Of a stretch of DNA of 64,000 bases, positions 35,596-47,104 are shown in pieces (position 1 is the stretch's first letter; every line of letters starts with the position of its first letter). The notes under the pieces are model-generated. The model made no database searches and was not told where the DNA came from. It saw only the letters and a list, made by a program, of their open reading frames with translations. Made by a program: the position numbers and the translations under genes. The DNA comes from Filosporella fistucella (lineage: Eukaryota; Ascomycota; Leotiomycetes; Helotiales), in NCBI GenBank assembly GCA_030077755.1, contig JAQJZZ010000014.1, positions 2,542,001-2,606,000 of the forward strand, written 5' to 3'.

Positions 35596-36300
35596 ATGGG
35601 TCCTCTTATATCAGGTCATAGCGGCCGTAACGTTACTATTGGCAGGCCTCATAAGCGCAAGCGCGGTAATAAGGTTAATACTTGGCCTATTATCTTTCGC
35701 TATTAAAGATGCTTAAAGCATACTTTAATTAATCCCACCTACACTTATATTATTCGAGTGGGAAAGTCTGCGTGCACTCGATGCACTAAAATGAGTAATG
35801 TTTACGAGAAGGTAAGTCTCCTTTTAAGCTATTATAATAATATTAATAGGATTAGATTCCTATTAAGCTATACTAGATTTGCCGCGAAATCGAGGACTAT
35901 GCCAATGACTTTAATGCGTTTCTTGCCTTAGATGCTGGCAAGGAGCTCATTGGTGCCAATAAGGGTTTTCTCGCGATCTGGTTAGCTAGCTAGGGAATAA
36001 AGGATAGCTCTAATATTCTAAAGAGGGGTGATATAAATGCTGAGGACATTCTCACTTTTAATGGATTTCCCGTTATAAGTTTCCCTTCCCCTACTTACTA
36101 GTGCCTGCTAATACCCTATAGTCTTACTTGCGCCTATATAAGAAGCATATGGAATTTCGTGTCGAGCTTTAACGACTAACCTCTGCTCGTGAGATTCCTG
36201 ATGCTAGTGGTCTTAACGCTAAAAAAATCGCTATTCTTTAAGAGTTGGTCCAAGAGGTTAAGCGCTTCCGTTTGGCTTATAAATATTAGGTATAACCCTT
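35596..36300 (+). pseudogene. Antisense reading frame inside the nested retrotransposon
   Basis: Between the chromodomain and the 3' LTR the element carries about 1.8 kb with a protein-like signal on the opposite strand. It starts at ATG 35596 (MGPLISGHSGRNVTIGRP), is basic (HKRKRG), then has CTRCTKM, a possible zinc-binding C-x2-C, followed by a consensus donor GTAAGT. Further downstream are AKSRTMPMTLMRFLALDAGKE-like and NAEDILTFNGFP stretches. Stops (RIP-type TAA/TAG) break it. This could be an extra antisense gene carried by the element; the function is unknown. Confidence 0.4.
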
Positions 36301-36759
36301 CCCTTAACTTGAGATACTCCTATTAATTGCCTTATAGCATAATATTCATAATAAGCTTTCCCTTCCTAATATCAATAAAGATATCCTTAAGGGCATCCTC
36401 GCGATGTTTTCTTAGATTTAAGTGGTTTTTGGGTAACGTTTAGGTAGCTTTATTTTTGCTTTAAGATACCCTAGGCTATTCTTGTATTTGCCCTTAATGG
36501 AATAAAATGCTTTCCTACCCAAGTGCCAAATATGTCTATAATATTCCTAAAATGTGCCTTTATTCTTGCTTCATTTCACTTATATTAGCCATTATTCCTA
36601 GTTCATTTCCCGCTTTTTCGGGGTCTTCCCCTCCTCTTCTTCTTTTTACTTGGTGGCTAGGAGGTTCCTTCCTAATTTGCTTTAGGTGGCTTAACTTTAT
36701 TATCTTATTCTTTTATAAGTAGCCCATGGTTTTTAAGATACGCATTTAATATTCCCTTT

Positions 36760-39700
36760 ACGTTTTTTAAATTTGGGTATACTAGGAGCCAGGTATTATG
36801 GTCCTCTAGCTATCCCTTCCATTTTATAAGATATCTCATATTTTTTATTTTACTATTTTTTATATGGTCTAGAATGGATTTTATTTCTCATTCCTGCTCA
36901 TTTTCTTCGTCTTTAAGCTCTGGCAGCTTACCCTCTTAATACCGCTTAGGCTCCTCTCCTTTCCTTCTATAATATGGCTTTAGGAGCGATACGTGGAATA
37001 TATTATGTAATTTAGCGTAAATGCTTAAAAGCTTTAAATAATATGCAAATTCTCTTATTAATTTAATTACCTGGAAAGGACCTATATACTTAGGCTAAAA
37101 TTTATTATACTTTATTTTTAGATTCTTAGTGGAAAGCATTACCCACTAATAGAGGAAGTAGTATTTATTTAGCCGTGATTTATTAAAATACTTTTTACGG
37201 CTTTCCTAAGCATGCTTTTAAAGACCTTTTAGGGCTTCTCGCTTTTTCTTTATCAAATTTGCTCTTTCTCGCGTAGCTAGTACCTCCCCCTTAATACCCC
37301 TAACCTTAGGGTTCTATGGCAGCTTAGGATCATATCCGTAATATACCCTAAAAGGAGTGGAACTAAGAACCGAGTAAATAGAGTTATTATAAGTGAATTC
37401 AGCAAAGCTAAATCGGTGCACCCAATTTAATTTTCTTATATTATAGTAATATCTTAGGTAGTATTTAAGCACCTGGTTTTATCTTTCCATTTGCCTATCT
37501 ATTTATGGATAAAATATAATAAATAGCTTCTACTTATAATATAAGTAAAAGCATAATATAAACCAGAAATTTAAAGTGAATACGCTACCACGGTCCGAAA
37601 TAATGCCTTTAGGGCACCCAAAAACTAAGAATACTCTTTCTTAAAGAAGTTTTGCCATTTCGGGAGCTATGATCTCCTTATTATATAGGATATATTTTAC
37701 CATCTTATAGTATCTATAAACTATTATAAGGATGCTATTAAGGATCTTCCCATTTAGGCCTTTTATAGGCGGAAGTCCTATAATGAAATCCATAGTAATT
37801 TCTTGCCATAGTTATGTTAGTTATAGGGGTGTCTAGAGCAACCTATAAGGAGCATGTCTCTTTGCTTTATTCCTCTAGCACATAATACACTCTCTAATGT
37901 ATTTTCTCACATTAGATTCCATTTATTCTTAGTGGTAGTGTTTACGGAGTAGCTTTAGAGTCTTCTCTATACCATAGTGCCTTGCCAAAGGGTCGTTATA
38001 ATAAAGCTTTATAACTTCTTGCCTTAACGCTTAATTATTTGGTATATAAATTCTATTTTTTTACCTAATAGCACCTTAATTATTAATTATCTAGGTCTTA
38101 GAATCTTGAGACGGGTTTTTATATTCTCTCCTAGATTTATATATAATGCATTTCTTATTATTGGTTTAAGCTATTTTAATAAGCACCTTGAGAGGTGTTT
38201 AGAGAGGTGCCAATATAGTGGCTAAGCGAGTTACTATATTTATCTATAAACGTGGGAGAAGTAGTTTATAACCTGCTATTCCCTGGCATAATATATTAAG
38301 GTACGTATAACTACCTTCACTAATAGGCTCAAATAAATCCATGGATAGATTCTCTAAGGGGCCTATTATAGCCGTTCCTAAGGACGCCTCACTATCCTCC
38401 CCCTAGGGTTTCCAGGTGCCTTTGCTCTACTTTATCTATATAGAGTATAGCTTATTTTCTTTAATCATTTCAATAGCTCTATTCTCTGGCTATATCGGTC
38501 TCATAGACCTAATTACTACCGCGAAGCCGCCGGCCAACTTATTTTAAAAAGTAGGTAATTATAATTATAGATTTGAGAAGGTCTTATTTGCATTAGCCTC
38601 CTTCTCATAATTAGGACGCCTGCTAGGCGCGTCCGCCGGGTTTAAGGAACCTTTCCGGTATATAATCTCAAAATCATACGTAAATAGGTATATTGCCTAT
38701 CTGGCTTATCTTCCTTCTAAGTACTTTGCGTTTATCTAATACTTGAGGTTATAGTGATCTATAATCACCTTAACCGTATAAATGGTACCTTTAAGGTAGT
38801 GTTACCACTCCTTAAAGCTTTTAATAATAGCTAGCATCTCTTTATTATATATAGCGTAATTTAGCTTAGCTTGGTTTAGTTTTCTTAAAAAAAACGCTAT
38901 TGGCTTCCAATATTCCTTTATATTACCGTCCCTCACCTATTACGAGAGCGTGCTAGCTATAGCGAATCCGGAGGCATCTATCTCTAGTCTAATCCTCTTA
39001 AAGGAGTCAAAATAGAGCAGGAAAGGCGCCTCATAAAAGGCTTCTTTAAGCGCACCGAAGCTCGTAATAGCTTTAGGAATATAAATGAAAGGTTTTGTTT
39101 TCATACCATTCTTTATTCCCTTTAAGGAATTGATAAGGCCTATAGCCAGGTTAGAGTATCCACGAATAAACCTCTAATAAAAGTTACAAAATCCTAGAAA
39201 GATCTGGATCTCCTTATAAGATTCTGGCACAGGCTAGTCCGCTATAGTCCGAAGCCTTATAGGGTCTGGATAGACACCATTTGCAGCTATAATAAACCCT
39301 AAGAATTTAATAGTCTTAATTCCAAATTCGCACTTGCTAAGTTTTATAAATAAAGCATGCTTCCTGAGTCTCTAGAGAACCTTATAGACGTGTTTAGGAT
39401 GCTGTGAGGGATCCTTTGAGTAAATTAAAATATTATCCAAGTATATAACTATAAAATCATTTAGCATTCCCGACATAGCACTATTAATATAGGCCTGGAA
39501 AGTTGCTAATGCATTCGTTAGCCCGAAGGGCATTACCTAATACTTAAAGTGACCATAACGGGTCCTAAAAGTAGTCTTTTAGACGTTTTCCTCCCGTATC
39601 TTTATTCGATGGTACGCATCTTTAAAATCTAGTTTCATGAAAATCTTCGCACTAATTAAGCGATTAAGGGTTTTATCTATTAAGGGCAAAGGATGCCGGT

Positions 39701-42340
39701 TCTTGATAATAACCTTATTAAGACCTTAATAATCTATATATAATCTAATTCCCCTATCCTTCTTTGGAATAAATAGGATTAGGGCACCTGCGGGGCTTTT
39801 GGATGGCCTAATCCATCCTTTTTCTAATGCATCCTTAAGGTATATTTTAAGGGCCGCAAGTTGAGGTTTAGAGAGGTTATATAGGGGCCTATAAGGGACC
39901 TGCCCGTTGGTTTTAATAGCATGTTTATAACCTCATTCGAATATAGTAGCGCTATCTAAGTCGAACACGTCTTTAAACTCGGCCAAGTATTCTGGCAATT
40001 AGACTTCCTTTTTTTTACTAATGGTATATACTCGGAAGGGTATAGGTGCCATTTCGGCATTAATATTATACCTCTTAGGACAAGTGCATTTCCCTTAATA
40101 ATTTTAAAGATAATCGCATTCGTTTGCCTTTATAATAAATAGAGCTTATGGCTCTAGGGTGTTATTAGCAGCCAGAATGGTATTAAACTCCTTTGCAAAT
40201 AAAATTTTAATATTATTCTAGTCCTTGGTATAGGCCTAGCGAGAGCTAGCCTAATCGTATAACCCTATATCCTTTAGGTAAAACTAGTCATACCCTAGGA
40301 TTAGCTTATATCCACTCTTTTTAAACCCGTAAAGCCTTATTTTAAACTCCTTAGTGGTTCCTTGGGAGTCCCTTGCCTTAATGATTATATCATAGGCTTT
40401 GGTTACCTGAAAACTACCTTTACCCACTATGCTAAACTAGATATTACAATGGGCTAAAGGCACCATTCCTAACCTTTAGGCTTTATGGATGTCGATAAAG
40501 GAATTGTTTACACCCGTATTAGCGAGTGCCTCCAGGGTACCTTTAGCCCCCGTTACGGTCTATAGTAACTTAGTAATAACTGTTAAACGCTTATGTGATT
40601 CGCTACTAGGCCCTTCGGCGCTTAAGACTTGGCGGGAGCTTTTCCCGAATTCCCTAAGGAATTTTCTCTTTTAATGGCAGCTAGCCTTTTAGCAGCTCGG
40701 AGGTTCCGTTTAGCCTCTTGCAATTTTGCTTTCTTTAAGTTAGCTTTTACCCATTTAGCTCTATTTAGGCAAATAGGGCTACTCGCAAGGTGGCCCTTTT
40801 ATTTATATGAATAGCAGGTTACCTTAGAGAGAGGCTTCCGGTCGCTATAAGATGTGCTTATAGAATTGCTCGATAGGGTGGAGGAAGCGTTCCTTTTCCG
40901 ACGGTCACGATTTTGCCAGGGCCATTGGGAGGCTCCTAAAGAATTCCTCTTAGGCTTCTTGCCCTTATAACCACGTCTTCTTTCGGACTCATCGCTATTC
41001 TCCTGCTTGCGCTTATTTCGGCTTATAGCACTATTTATTCTTTTTACCAGGATCTTAGCCTTTTAAGCGGCCATCTACCAGCTAAGGACGGTATCCGGTA
41101 TTATATTTATAGTCACAATTTGCATTTTTTTAATTAATGTCTCATTTATGAGGGCAAGCTTAAGGGTAGCTACTCTTTTAAACTCCTCTCGACTTCCGGA
41201 GAGGTTTTGCTTTAATAACTCCATCCTTTTAATCAATTGCACAATAGTCTCATTAGGCCTTTGTTTTAGCCCTTGCAATTTTCCGTAGGCTTTAGCACTA
41301 CGCTCTCTATTGCTTTATATAATATCTAAACTCTAGCGTTTAAAGTTATCCCAGGCTATTAAAAGGCCCTAGCGATCTTGACATTTATTACTGAGAATGG
41401 ACTAGTGCTTTGCAGGTGGGCAACCCATCTTAAACCTTTAAACTATAGTATTTACACGTTCCTTATAGGAGTTATATAAACTCGGCTAGTTATTAAAGAC
41501 TAGCTCGAAGGCATCGAAAAAGGCCTGGTGTTCCCCAGGGTTCTTGCCTTTATAGAAAGGTAGGAAGGTTGCCTTCTTCTTTATTTTAAAGGAGAGGTTT
41601 ACTCCTCGCTCTTGATCCGTTTACGGCCATATGCGGTTACTCATAGGAGGCTTAAAGCCACCATTCTTAGCATATGGATCACGGATATGCATAGGCAATT
41701 GCACCATAGGGCCGTAATTGGCGCCCGTTTTTATAATAGGATGGTGTGCATGAGCAATAAACGAAGTGTTATCAGGGCCTACTCGACCACCTATAAGATT
41801 ACCCTTAGGGTCTATAAACCTAATATATAACCGACCTTAAGGTATAGATCCTCTATTAAAGATAGCAGCTTTATATACTTGCTTATCATAGTTAGCACTC
41901 TCTTTAAGGCGTCTAATAGCCTGCTTTAGTTCATTAATCATAATCTTTTAAGCATGCAACGCGTTAAGTCGAGCTACGTCCCTCTTATAATATTCTCGGA
42001 GAATGGATATAAGAGTAGGGGTAGGAATACGGGAGGGCTCCTGGGAAACCCTTAAAAGGGCACTAGTCATTTCCACGTCTTCCTGCTCCTGCTCGGGCTA
42101 ATGGCCTTTATCCGCCATATTAGTAACCTAGGACTTAATCCCATTAATATATTCACTAGGAATTTCGTCTTCCTTAGCGGCGGTCCTAAGGACCTCTATA
42201 ATAACCGTCCTAGACGATTCGCCATTATGGTTCCTAGTGATCTAAGAAGAGGCTTATCGGCGAGTCGTAATATTAGTGGCACGCGCGGCGGCGCCGGTGG
42301 TAATAGGGTTATTAGTAAATATAGTATCGGTGGTTAAAAG
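36760..42340 (-). pseudogene. Inner element gag-pol relic
   Basis: Minus-strand motifs from 5' to 3': a gag segment at 41075-41278 (QRPNETIVQLIKRMELLKQ); a zinc knuckle near 40800 reading CYSYK with later GHLASSP, where the second and last Cys are lost; protease ALANTGVNNSFID near 40500 (catalytic D to N); reverse transcriptase MPFGLTNALATFQA near 39520 and YLDNILIYS near 39430 (D to N); RNase H end DFEIIYRKGSLNPADAPSRRP near 38660; integrase zinc region VRKYIRECIMC near 37890 and core DFIIGLPP, ISDRGSVF; and chromodomain RYLIKWKG near 36820. The losses are mostly G-to-A or C-to-T. Many stops are present. Confidence 0.85.
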
Positions 42341-42384
42341 GTCGATGAATTATACTCCCGTCCTTAAAGGCAGAGAGTTTAGAA

Positions 42385-42575
42385 TGTGAGACGTATAAAT
42401 GGGAGGCAATTTAATGAGTAAAATAAGTTATATTCTAGTATGAGACTAAATTCTGGCCTATTGGAATGCTAGAGTTGGACTATTTAAGGGGTGCCTAAGG
42501 GGTTCCTGTGAATTGCCGAATATAACCGAATAGTCGAGGTCATGTAAAACTATAATTCCAATTATATACCTGACA
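42385..42575 (-). repeat. Inner element LTR, right (5' LTR)
   Basis: 191 bp; ends TGACA followed by the target duplication CTAAA. It is the 5' LTR because the element points to the minus strand. Confidence 0.92.
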
Positions 42576-42580
42576 CTAAA
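42576..42580. repeat. Target-site duplication CTAAA, right
   Basis: Matches 34682-34686 and is followed by AGAATCTCC, continuing the outer element. Confidence 0.9.
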
Positions 42581-45500
42581 AGAATCTCCTTTTAATAATA
42601 AGAGATTACCTAAAAGTTAATATAATAAATAATATCTCTGGCATTAATAGGGATATTCTTAACGAAGCCTATAAATGGTCTATTCTCATCATTAATAATC
42701 AAATAGGTCATTTATCTTTTTATTTCTAATATTATAAGTTTTGCTTCCTCTACCTAGTTTCTTCCTATAATATTAACCTCTGCTCCTATATTAAGAATTA
42801 CTATGACCTTAATTTTATTATTAATTAAGACTTTTACTTTCGGTATTCTCATTGCTAATGCTAGGCACCTTTAAATAATGGAACCCATTTTAATAGTATT
42901 AACTTTAAGAATAGCTGCTTTCCTAAATCTTTCTAGCATTTAATTTTTAGTTTCTCCTGGATTTTATAAAATAAAATTATTCCCTTTAGTTTTTAGAATA
43001 ATATATCTTTCCTGAGCCATTTTAAAGACGTTTTCTTAAATAGTATAAATGTCTTATAAACGTATCTCTTTTCCCGAGAAAAGTCAATTAATAGCTTTTA
43101 CTCTTGCTTTTAGACTAATATATTAATTAAGGATTCAGTCCCTATTTTTCTTTATTCCTTGATTTAAGGCTCTTCTGGGTTTCTTAATTATTAGCTTAAT
43201 GACTTCATCTTTTAACTTAATTACAATTTCCTCCATTTTAATATTCCCTTAGGAATCTTGCTATTATAATTAGCTTTTATTAATTATAATTATATTAGAC
43301 TCTTTTAATTCCTTATTATCCTTAATGCTTGGGCGCTATAAAATAATACCATAGTTTTATTTTCTTATTATTCTTCTTGGATTAATCCTTGGCTTTAAGA
43401 CTTTCTTGGCTACCTTTATTATATTCTTAAAATGCATAATAGGCTTCTTAATTCTAATAATTATACTTGATATTACTTCCACGTTTGCTAAGTCCTTTTC
43501 CACTTTTAAGTCTAATTTTATTAGCGGCGACTATCCGGAAAGCTGGATCTTTTTAATTCCCGCTAGCCTATTTAATTAAAGAATAGAGGTTAATTATAAT
43601 GACGGTGCAGGTGATTGGTAGCCTATAAAGGAGGTAGGTTATTATAAACGTGCTCCTTATATATTAAAATGTGGTGGCTCTATTAATTATTTAAATACTT
43701 AAGTATTTATACGTCTTATATCCACGTTCTCATCCAGATTTATGCTATTTATCGCTAGTTAAATAATAGCTACCTAACTCTAGTCTCTTTTTTTCCTTAG
43801 TGGTTAAGCTCTTACTCTTCTCGGACCGAGTGCAATTTTGCCAAAGTTATTAGAGTGGATTATGCCTATAATTATTATATAAAGGTATATAGGACATTTA
43901 TCCCTAAACCTATGCTATTTTACTCTAAATTTCCTATTATAAAAGTTATAAGTGATATCCTAACTTTTATAGACTCTAATAGCATTAATAGAAATATTAT
44001 TTAAGAAGTTAATATTATTATTATATCTTAAGTCCTAATAGGAATATCCATTATACTTATTCCTATATATAAGATATTAAGCTCTTGCTTTTCTTCCAAA
44101 TTCTAGATTATAATTCTCGCTATTTAATCTCTTTTCCACTCTCATATTCCTAATCTTTAAATGTTTAAAATCTAACGTAAGTGCCTCTAACTTTGCGTCT
44201 ATATTGGCTATTTAAGAGAATATTATCGGCGGATTAATAGCTAATATTATAGGTGGTTTTGGATTATTAAGCTATTTAACCATAGATGTTATCTCTTCTT
44301 TATAGCTTGCTATTGGGTTTTTTTAAAGTTCCCAAACCTCTAAGTTATATCTAGTATTCGCAGAATTCTTAGCGTATTCTCTAAATTGGCTATATTTATT
44401 ATAAGACTCCGGTTTATTATAATTAACCTAATACTTATTAATAATCTTTTCCCTTATGGACTTAGGCAAGCCGATAAGTAGAAATCTCCCTTAATTAGCA
44501 TAACTTAAGATACCCTTTATAACTAGCTCTCCTAATATAGTATGGAATTCCTTAAGAAATGCTTTAAGATTAATAGATTTGCATTTAACCTTAATGAATT
44601 GTTTAAGGAAGGTAATAGACATTTTAAGTTATTTAGGGTTAGAGTTAGCGAATTTTTTATGGATTATAAGAGCGAATTTAGCATATGATTTCTTATTAAG
44701 GTACTCGGATAGGCCTTTAATTTATCGTCGTCTAATTTAATTAGCATATCTTAGGAGCCTCTGGATTTTATTAGCTTTTGAGATTCTATAATTATTACAC
44801 GTTTCTTTAAAACGACGTGTGAATTCTTTAGTATAAGTTTTATTAAAGTATGGCATGCCTTTATTCCCTAGTGCTAGCATGGGGCTAAAGTAATTAATAA
44901 TATTAGGGGTAATAGCTAAAAGTGCTTTAAACTTATCGTTATCCACTAGTGCCAATGTGTCCGTTTTGGTAATATTATCCATTTTAAGAGTTCCTATGCT
45001 ATTTCTAATAAATATAATTATCGGTTTTATAATAAATATATTAAATAATAGTTTTAATATTAGGAGTAAGGCTATTATATCTTATATCTTTTTTATTAAA
45101 TAATGATTTTTTTAAATGTGGGTATTAAGCTTATAAAGAGTCTAGTTTGATTCCCTTATTCCTTCCCCTAAAATCTCCTTATATTCTAGGAATAATACCC
45201 CTTTTTTTAATATTTAAAGATATTTCGCTAGGATATTTAAAAGGATCTTTGCCAATTTAAGCCATAAGTTATAGAGTGTAATATAAACTCTAATATATCT
45301 TAGAATAATCTGATATATTAATTCCTTTATTAGACTTTAGGTTTTAAATGGTCTTAAAAGGTTTAATCCCTTATATAACTCATCTCGGTCATCGATTATA
45401 TATGGAATTATAGAGTTTTTAGAGGCGTTTTATAGTAGGAGCTTTTTTTTTAACGTTATTATAATAAGCTTGGACCTTTAAATATTCTTAGGGTCTTTGG

Positions 45501-45656
45501 CATAGCCCACATTTTATCTATGTCATAGCATCTTATAAATGTCGATAGCTTTAAAGCTTCTATTCCTATGGCTAGAAATTATATAAATAAATTTCTTATA
45601 ATAAAAGGGTATATGGAAATAGAGCCTTCGGTTTTTCTCCCTGCGTAGGTTACTAA
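42581..45656 (-). pseudogene. Outer element 5' part: gag and protease relic
   Basis: On the minus strand a gag-like helical segment lies at 44737-44982 (DNITKTDTLALVDNDKFKAL, YTKEFTRRFKETCNNYR) and continues near 44400-44480 with GLPKSIREKIINKYWVNY. Near 42660-42800 is a retroviral-type aspartyl protease: VILNIGAEVNII, where D-T/S-G is expected, then TYLIINDENRPFIGFV. Stops are frequent and AT content is high. Confidence 0.7.
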
Positions 45657-45853
45657 TGTAAATAGAACCATAAATAATATAAATAATAAAAAGGGTAAGC
45701 AGCTGGTGGTCTTTAGTAATTATGGCATTATTGTCTAAGTCTCTAAGTATAGAAGGTCGAGCCCTGGAATGATATAACAAAATACTAGAAAATAGCCGAA
45801 CACGTGCCACACGTGACTAGTATAATAAACACTGATTTCAGAGCCCTTTTACA
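45657..45853 (-). repeat. Outer element LTR, right (5' LTR)
   Basis: 197 bp, starts TGTAAATAG and ends TTTTACA; partner of 28461-28657. It is followed by ATGG, the presumed target duplication, and then by what should be the original 5' flank of the HET gene. Confidence 0.9.
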
Positions 45854-47104
45854 ATGGTTGTGCTGAGAATCACCGAGCGACAATAGAAGGGCGGAAGAAG
45901 GGTGATTTAGATTTAGATCGATGGTCTGCGAACAATGATACTTTTTGGCTTTTGAGGCGAATGGCGAGTTCTCATCGGCTTTTTCTCTTCACACCAAGCA
46001 CGTTCTAAGAAAGCCCAATAATATTTAAATGGCGCACTGAGAGGCTCGCACTCTGAGTTATTTATCTTCACTTTCTGTTAAGCCTCGTACGGCTTGGCTT
46101 TTTCTTAGACGAATGGCAAGGCGAATGGCAAGGCGAATGGCAAGGCGAATGGCAAGGCGAATGGCAAGGCGACGGCTAGCTACTGAGGTGGCTTTGCTAG
46201 GCACCAGTCCTGTATAATCAGGCGGCTAATTCGAAGGGTGGAATGCGAAGTTTTCCTGAATACTGATTAAATACACCACTTCCGGTAGCAGCCTTAATAA
46301 ATAGTGTCACAATTGCCGTCATGGTCGGGAGCTTGTCTTGGCTGTACCAGATGTTGCGACTGAGGCCCAAATGGCAAACCACGTGCACGTCTGACATGGC
46401 GGGGTCTGGCCAAGATCTGTAGATATATACTAAGCTTAGTAGTAGTAGCGACAACAACAGAACTGATTCCTCTTCTTGTCCAAGTGTTTACCCTGCTGTG
46501 TGTACAGTGCTAAGTTGGTCTATATGACTGGTTGGGACCCTGCAAGTTCCAACAAGCGAGAACTCGGCTTTCGATCACGTGCTTTATGCCCCTCCTTCGA
46601 AAGTGCCTAAACGCCCGATAGTCTCGAACCAATTTAGACATTATGAACGCTACACGGCAGTAAAAGATTTTGCGGAATAAGATCTAGGTATTGCTACTTG
46701 AGGAGAGCTCGGTTGACCGGTTTAATAGTTATAATGCCCCCGTCCTGAAGCCGCCTTGGCAGATATAATTTTGCTCCTATATTGACCTTCAAAATAGAAT
46801 TGAATATAGTGCGACAATGTTAGGCTAATAAGGCCTAAGTTTCAGTAGGCAGATTGAGAAGTGATTATAGAACCTAGATGTTATAGCCTTGTGAGGAATT
46901 TAAAGGAATGTGGATTTTTGAGGTGTCTATAGTCCACGTACCTACATTTTTTTCCGGCACGGTAGGATTTCCGTTACGTAGGGATGGACGTTATTGGTCA
47001 ATTCTAAGTTTGTTGAATGTACTTCATAATTATTATCAATTTCCATTGTTAATACACTGTGAAAGGACGGATACTACTCGTGACAGCTTGTGCACATATT
47101 CTCG
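45854..47104. other. Former HET promoter and intergenic region
   Basis: Base composition returns to normal here. By geometry the first few hundred bases were the 5' flank of the HET gene before the retrotransposon insertion. It includes a 12-bp minisatellite (listed separately). No gene recognised. Confidence 0.55.
46111..46170. repeat. 12-bp minisatellite, five perfect copies
   Basis: Unit GAATGGCAAGGC repeated exactly five times; a shortened relative (GCGAATGGCGAG) occurs near 45958. It lies in the displaced HET 5' flank. Confidence 0.95.

Larger units (their letters stand above)
34687..42575 (-). mobile_element. Nested chromodomain-type Ty3/gypsy LTR retrotransposon
   Basis: 7,889 bp with 191-bp LTRs at 34687-34877 and 42385-42575 (TGTGAGACG ... 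CTGACA), flanked by the 5-bp duplication CTAAA. A polypurine tract (AAAAGGGGGGAATC on the minus strand) abuts the left LTR, so the element points to the minus strand. Minus-strand relics run in the order gag, zinc knuckle, protease, reverse transcriptase, RNase H, integrase, chromodomain. This order and the chromodomain define a chromovirus. Stops and changed catalytic residues show it is dead. It inserted into the outer element between its protease and reverse transcriptase parts, so it is the younger insertion. Confidence 0.93.
28461..45853 (-). mobile_element. Outer LTR retrotransposon (Ty3/gypsy-like), split by a nested element
   Basis: Bounded by direct repeats of 197 bp (28461-28657 and 45657-45853) that start TG, end CA in the right copy (TA in the left), and align without gaps. 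ATGG occurs immediately outside both ends (28457-28460 and 45854-45857), a likely 4-bp target duplication; ATGGT with shifted ends is also possible. A purine-rich tract on the minus strand (GGGTGGGGGCGAG) abuts the left LTR, as expected for the polypurine tract of a minus-strand element. Internal order on the minus strand is gag-like, protease, then (after the nested element) reverse transcriptase and RNase H, fitting Ty3/gypsy. Without the insertion it would be about 9.5 kb. The whole block is very AT-rich and full of TpA, typical of RIP. Confidence 0.88.

Noticed and set aside
36507..36722. Hydrophobic 71-residue plus-strand frame in the nested element
   Set aside because: AT-rich sequence yields Phe/Leu/Ile-rich frames by chance; no start context or similarity.
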